Shown one piece after another: positions 61,595-64,000 of a DNA stretch of 64,000 nt. A program made the translations under genes and the position numbers. The notes below the pieces were generated by a model, which ran no database searches, had not been told where the DNA came from, and was given only the letters and a program-made list of their open reading frames with translations. Each line of letters starts with the position of its first letter. Position 1 is the stretch's first letter. The stretch is taken from NCBI GenBank assembly GCA_022827055.1, contig JAJDTR010000013.1:56604-120603 (forward strand), written 5' to 3'. The stretch comes from Candidatus Poribacteria bacterium (lineage in GTDB: Bacteria; Poribacteria; WGA-4E; JAJDTR01).

Positions 61595-63028
61595 ATGGCA
61601 CAACCGAATGTACTGCTTATCTGCGCCGATCATTGGCCTGGACCGCTGCTCGGGACTATGGGACATGAGCGGATTCTGACACCTACGCTCAACGAACTTG
61701 CGAACAACGGTGTCTGTTTTACGCGAGCCTACACCACGACGCCAACCTGTATCCCGGCGCGGCGAGCGCTGATGACCGGAACTACAGCCAAAACTCACGG
61801 GGACAGGGTCTTCAACGAACACCTTCCGATGGATCCCAAACTGCCGACGATGCCGCAGACATTCCGAAATGCGGGTTATCAGGCCTACGCGGTGGGAAAG
61901 CTTCACGTATACCCGCAACGCAATCGTATCGGTTTCGACGAGGTCATTCTCTGCGAGGAGGGGAGGCATCAATTCGGCGGCGTGGAGGACGATTTTGAGC
62001 GATTTCTGAAGCGGGAAGGCTACGCAGGACACGAATTTGCCCACGGGATGAGCAGCAACGAATACTCGACGCGTCCGTGGCACTTACCCGAGCACTGCCA
62101 TCCGACCAACTGGACCACGCGTGAAATGTGTTACACCATCCAGCGCCGCGATCCCACGCGCCCGGCCTTCTGGTACTGCTCGTACATCACACCCCATCCT
62201 CCCGTGACTCCGCCGCGCGACTATTTTGAGATATACAAACAGCTTGGCGTTGATGAACCCGTGATCGGCGACTGGGCAAATGATTTCGACAAGCTGCCCT
62301 ACGCGCTCAAGTTGCATATCGACAGAATCTCAGCGCCGAACCCCACCGAAACAATGCTGGCGCGTATGGGATTCTACGCGCAGTGCACCTATATCGACCA
62401 CCAGATTCGGCTCATGATTGGAACGCTGCGTGAGGAGGGTATACTGGACGATACAATCATTATGCTAGTATCGGATCATGGCGACATGCTCGGCAATCAC
62501 AATCTGTGGGCGAAACCGCCGCTGTTTGAGTGGTCCGCGAGAATTCCGATGATTCTTATGCCAACAGCCGATTGCCATCGCATCGGACACCATCGGAGGG
62601 ATGATCGGCTAGCGGAACTACGCGATGTAATGCCCACGCTGTTGGACCTGTGCGGCATTCCGATACCGGAGACGGTAGAGGGATATTCTCTGGCATCGAA
62701 CGAGGAACGCGATCATCTCTACTGCGAACATCATGAAGATGACAAAGCGATGCGTATGATTCGATCAGAGCAGTACAAACTAATCTGGTATCCGACCGGC
62801 AACCGCGTTCAACTCTTCGACCTCGAAAAAGATCCGCAGGAGATGTACGACCTCTCCGGTTTTCCCAAGTATGCGGATGTGCGAGAGCGCTTAACCGGTC
62901 TGTTAATCCAAAACCTCTACGGGCGGGATCTTGAGTGGGTTAAAGATGGGCGGCTCGTGGGGGAACCGGACAAAACGTTTGCGCCTTCGCCAAATCGCGG
63001 CTTGGCTAACCAACGAGGCTGGCGATGA
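61595..63028 (+). CDS. Sulfatase (alkaline phosphatase superfamily)
   Basis: 477 residues. The N-terminal metal loop is 'LLICADHWPG'. The formylglycine motif CxPxR is present as TCIPARRALMTG (about 56-67), so a formylglycine-generating enzyme would be needed. The second metal site is 'MLVSDHGDMLGNHNLWAK' and the C-terminus has 'MIRSEQYKLIWYPTG'. It hydrolyses sulfate esters; expansion of such genes in Poribacteria is usually linked to sulfated host or algal glycans. No signal peptide seen, so likely cytoplasmic. ATG with GGGAAAG upstream. Confidence 0.94.
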   Translation: MAQPNVLLICADHWPGPLLGTMGHERILTPTLNELANNGVCFTRAYTTTPTCIPARRALMTGTTAKTHGDRVFNEHLPMDPKLPTMPQTFRNAGYQAYAVGKLHVYPQRNRIGFDEVILCEEGRHQFGGVEDDFERFLKREGYAGHEFAHGMSSNEYSTRPWHLPEHCHPTNWTTREMCYTIQRRDPTRPAFWYCSYITPHPPVTPPRDYFEIYKQLGVDEPVIGDWANDFDKLPYALKLHIDRISAPNPTETMLARMGFYAQCTYIDHQIRLMIGTLREEGILDDTIIMLVSDHGDMLGNHNLWAKPPLFEWSARIPMILMPTADCHRIGHHRRDDRLAELRDVMPTLLDLCGIPIPETVEGYSLASNEERDHLYCEHHEDDKAMRMIRSEQYKLIWYPTGNRVQLFDLEKDPQEMYDLSGFPKYADVRERLTGLLIQNLYGRDLEWVKDGRLVGEPDKTFAPSPNRGLANQRGWR

Positions 63029-63098
63029 ATCAGGTTCTAAAAGAGCACGGTAAATACAAGGTATCGGTTGAGATTCTAGAAAATGTCAGCGTTGGGAG

Positions 63099-63677
63099 TT
63101 ATAGCTCACATTGGAAATAAGATAGAAGCTGGTCATGTAGGGTACGGCGCGCGTGAAAGAGATGAGCCTTGACTGTGCCAATGGAACGGCCAAGTTGGTG
63201 GGCAATGGCTTTCAATGGCAAATCTTCTTTGTAGCGCATAACAAACACGGTGCGCTGGTTGGGAGTCAATGCGGGTAACGCAGCGTGTAGTTGCTGATGA
63301 AACTCATCTCTTTCAAGCGACGCCAACGGATTGGCGGGGGTGCGGTAGAACGTTTCTTCGCAAAAAGGCTCATCGACGAGCACATGATGTTTAGACTGGC
63401 GACGCATGTGGTCGATGCAGCGGTTGACCGCGATGCGGTAGATCCAACTGTAGAACTGGGAGGCGAGTTTAAAGGTGTTTAGGTGTTGGTAGGCTTTGAG
63501 GAACACCTCTTGTGTGAGGTCGAGCGCGTCCTCGGGGTTGGAAACGACAGAGAGAATTACGCCGTGGATGCGAGAGTAGTGGCGGTGATAAAGCAAATTG
63601 AAACCGCTCAGGTTGCCCGATTGGAAGGTGGCAATTAACTGGGAATCCGGAAGGTCGGACGGTAAGGTTGGAGACAT
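63099..63677 (-). CDS. ECF-type RNA polymerase sigma factor
   Basis: 192 residues from ATG 63677 (a GTG at 63701 would add eight). Region 2 is visible as 'DALDLTQEVFLKAYQHLNTF' and 'FYSWIYRIAVNRCIDHMRR'. Region 4 is 'LTPNQRTVFVMRYKEDLPLKAIAHQL' followed by the recognition helix 'SIGTVKAHLFHARRTL'. It redirects RNA polymerase to a small regulon. No anti-sigma gene is adjacent in the window. It lies 62 bases after the surface-protein end, same strand, so both may be one transcript. Confidence 0.93.
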   Translation of the reverse strand: MSPTLPSDLPDSQLIATFQSGNLSGFNLLYHRHYSRIHGVILSVVSNPEDALDLTQEVFLKAYQHLNTFKLASQFYSWIYRIAVNRCIDHMRRQSKHHVLVDEPFCEETFYRTPANPLASLERDEFHQQLHAALPALTPNQRTVFVMRYKEDLPLKAIAHQLGRSIGTVKAHLFHARRTLHDQLLSYFQCEL

Positions 63678-63739
63678 GAGCAAGGAAAATGGAACGCCCA
63701 CAAATCATAAAGACCTGTGGGCGGCACGAAGCAAGGGGG

Positions 63740-64000
63740 CTAGTTAGAGTCTTGAGCGGAAATATACTGGTAGTTACCATTTGAATCATAACCAGAAGTG
63801 GCAAAATAAGCAAGGCCAGAGGCTGTGTAACTTCCCGAGTCACTAGCCCCAACGGAGACATAATTAGCCGAAAAATGCTGGGTATCATGCCCGACATGAT
63901 TGTTGCCGCTTACGTCAGCATGTGCGGAGGCAACTCCGTTTACAAGCCCATTGTTACTTCCGCTAGCCGACGCATCATTCCAAGCCTTTAATACGCCGTC
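63740..64000 (-). CDS. C-terminal part of a Ser/Gly/Asn-rich protein (cut by right edge)
   Basis: 86 residues open from the right edge to TAG at 63740-63742. Very rich in Ser, Gly, Asn, Ala and aromatic residues, e.g. AWNDASASGSNNG, then SANYVSVGASDSGSYTASG, and the end 'YQYISAQDSN'. Short repeats of the S-G-S-x-x type suggest a secreted, beta-rich surface or fibre protein, but no named family is recognised. It lies upstream of the sigma factor gene on the same strand. Confidence 0.65.
   Translation of the reverse strand, partial: DGVLKAWNDASASGSNNGLVNGVASAHADVSGNNHVGHDTQHFSANYVSVGASDSGSYTASGLAYFATSGYDSNGNYQYISAQDSN

Noticed and set aside
63469..63897. 142-codon minus-strand ORF over the sigma factor start
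   Set aside because: It overlaps two better-supported frames (sigma factor and the edge-cut Ser/Gly-rich protein), and its composition looks random.

Overview
The window looks like a piece of a Candidatus Poribacteria-type genome, or of a close relative in that part of the bacterial tree. This is inferred from gene content, not from a marker gene. There are three phytanoyl-CoA dioxygenase-family genes within 5 kb. A secreted WD40 protein and a discoidin-type protein end in 'YPNPFNP' or FlgD-like C-terminal modules, and a PorV/PorQ-like porin is present. A sulfatase, a D-aminoacylase-like amidohydrolase and an enolase-superfamily dehydratase sit together. Intergenic regions are full of palindromic repeats. 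No rRNA, tRNA, transposase or CRISPR array was seen.

Layout. 1-9140: start of a membrane protein (cut by the left edge), Gfo/Idh/MocA oxidoreductase, three PhyH-family genes, an SDR, and a 14-bladed WD40 surface protein, with cloverleaf-like repeats between them. 9278-16077: orphan molybdopterin subunit of a xanthine dehydrogenase-type enzyme, an RND exporter, and the peptidoglycan editing factor PgeF. 16545-19367: a P-loop kinase-like protein, then an AAA ATPase followed by a DUF4276/TOPRIM-like partner whose frame is broken at a tetranucleotide repeat (candidate defence pair). 19468-22816: a tightly overlapping operon of histidine methyltransferase (EgtD) and a betaine-type ABC transporter. 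23034-26885: eukaryotic-type glycogen branching enzyme, tail to tail with a glycogen synthase-like glycosyltransferase. 27583-30499: lipA, then hflC and hflK. 30595-36261: envelope proteins (barrel-like protein, PorV-like porin, coiled-coil membrane protein, discoidin/FlgD protein). 36306-41190: purB, an unannotated selenoprotein of the SelW type (in-frame UGA plus a hairpin fitting the bacterial SECIS rules), purH, and an iron-type alcohol dehydrogenase. 41423-48217: three tandem paralogous GT-C-like membrane proteins. 48283-50519: PspC-domain protein, GNAT acetyltransferase, threonine synthase. 50907-57193: FtsX-type ABC permease with its ATPase, an outer-membrane barrel, DppB/DppC-type permeases, and an EamA exporter. 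57230-64000: small Cys-rich protein, a nested inverted-repeat element, L-rhamnonate dehydratase-like enolase, D-aminoacylase-like amidohydrolase, sulfatase, ECF sigma factor, and the C-terminus of a Ser/Gly/Asn-rich protein.

The most notable observations are: (1) the SelW-like selenoprotein at 38025-38252, invisible to standard ORF calling; (2) the ATPase/DUF4276-like pair with a TATC repeat that sets the partner's reading frame, suggesting an ON/OFF switch or a sequence error; (3) hercynine synthase coupled to a betaine-type importer; (4) two-hairpin elements whose loops are complementary to each other, and arrays of hairpins at about 50-bp spacing. Functions are read from motifs and remembered family features; no database search was run.
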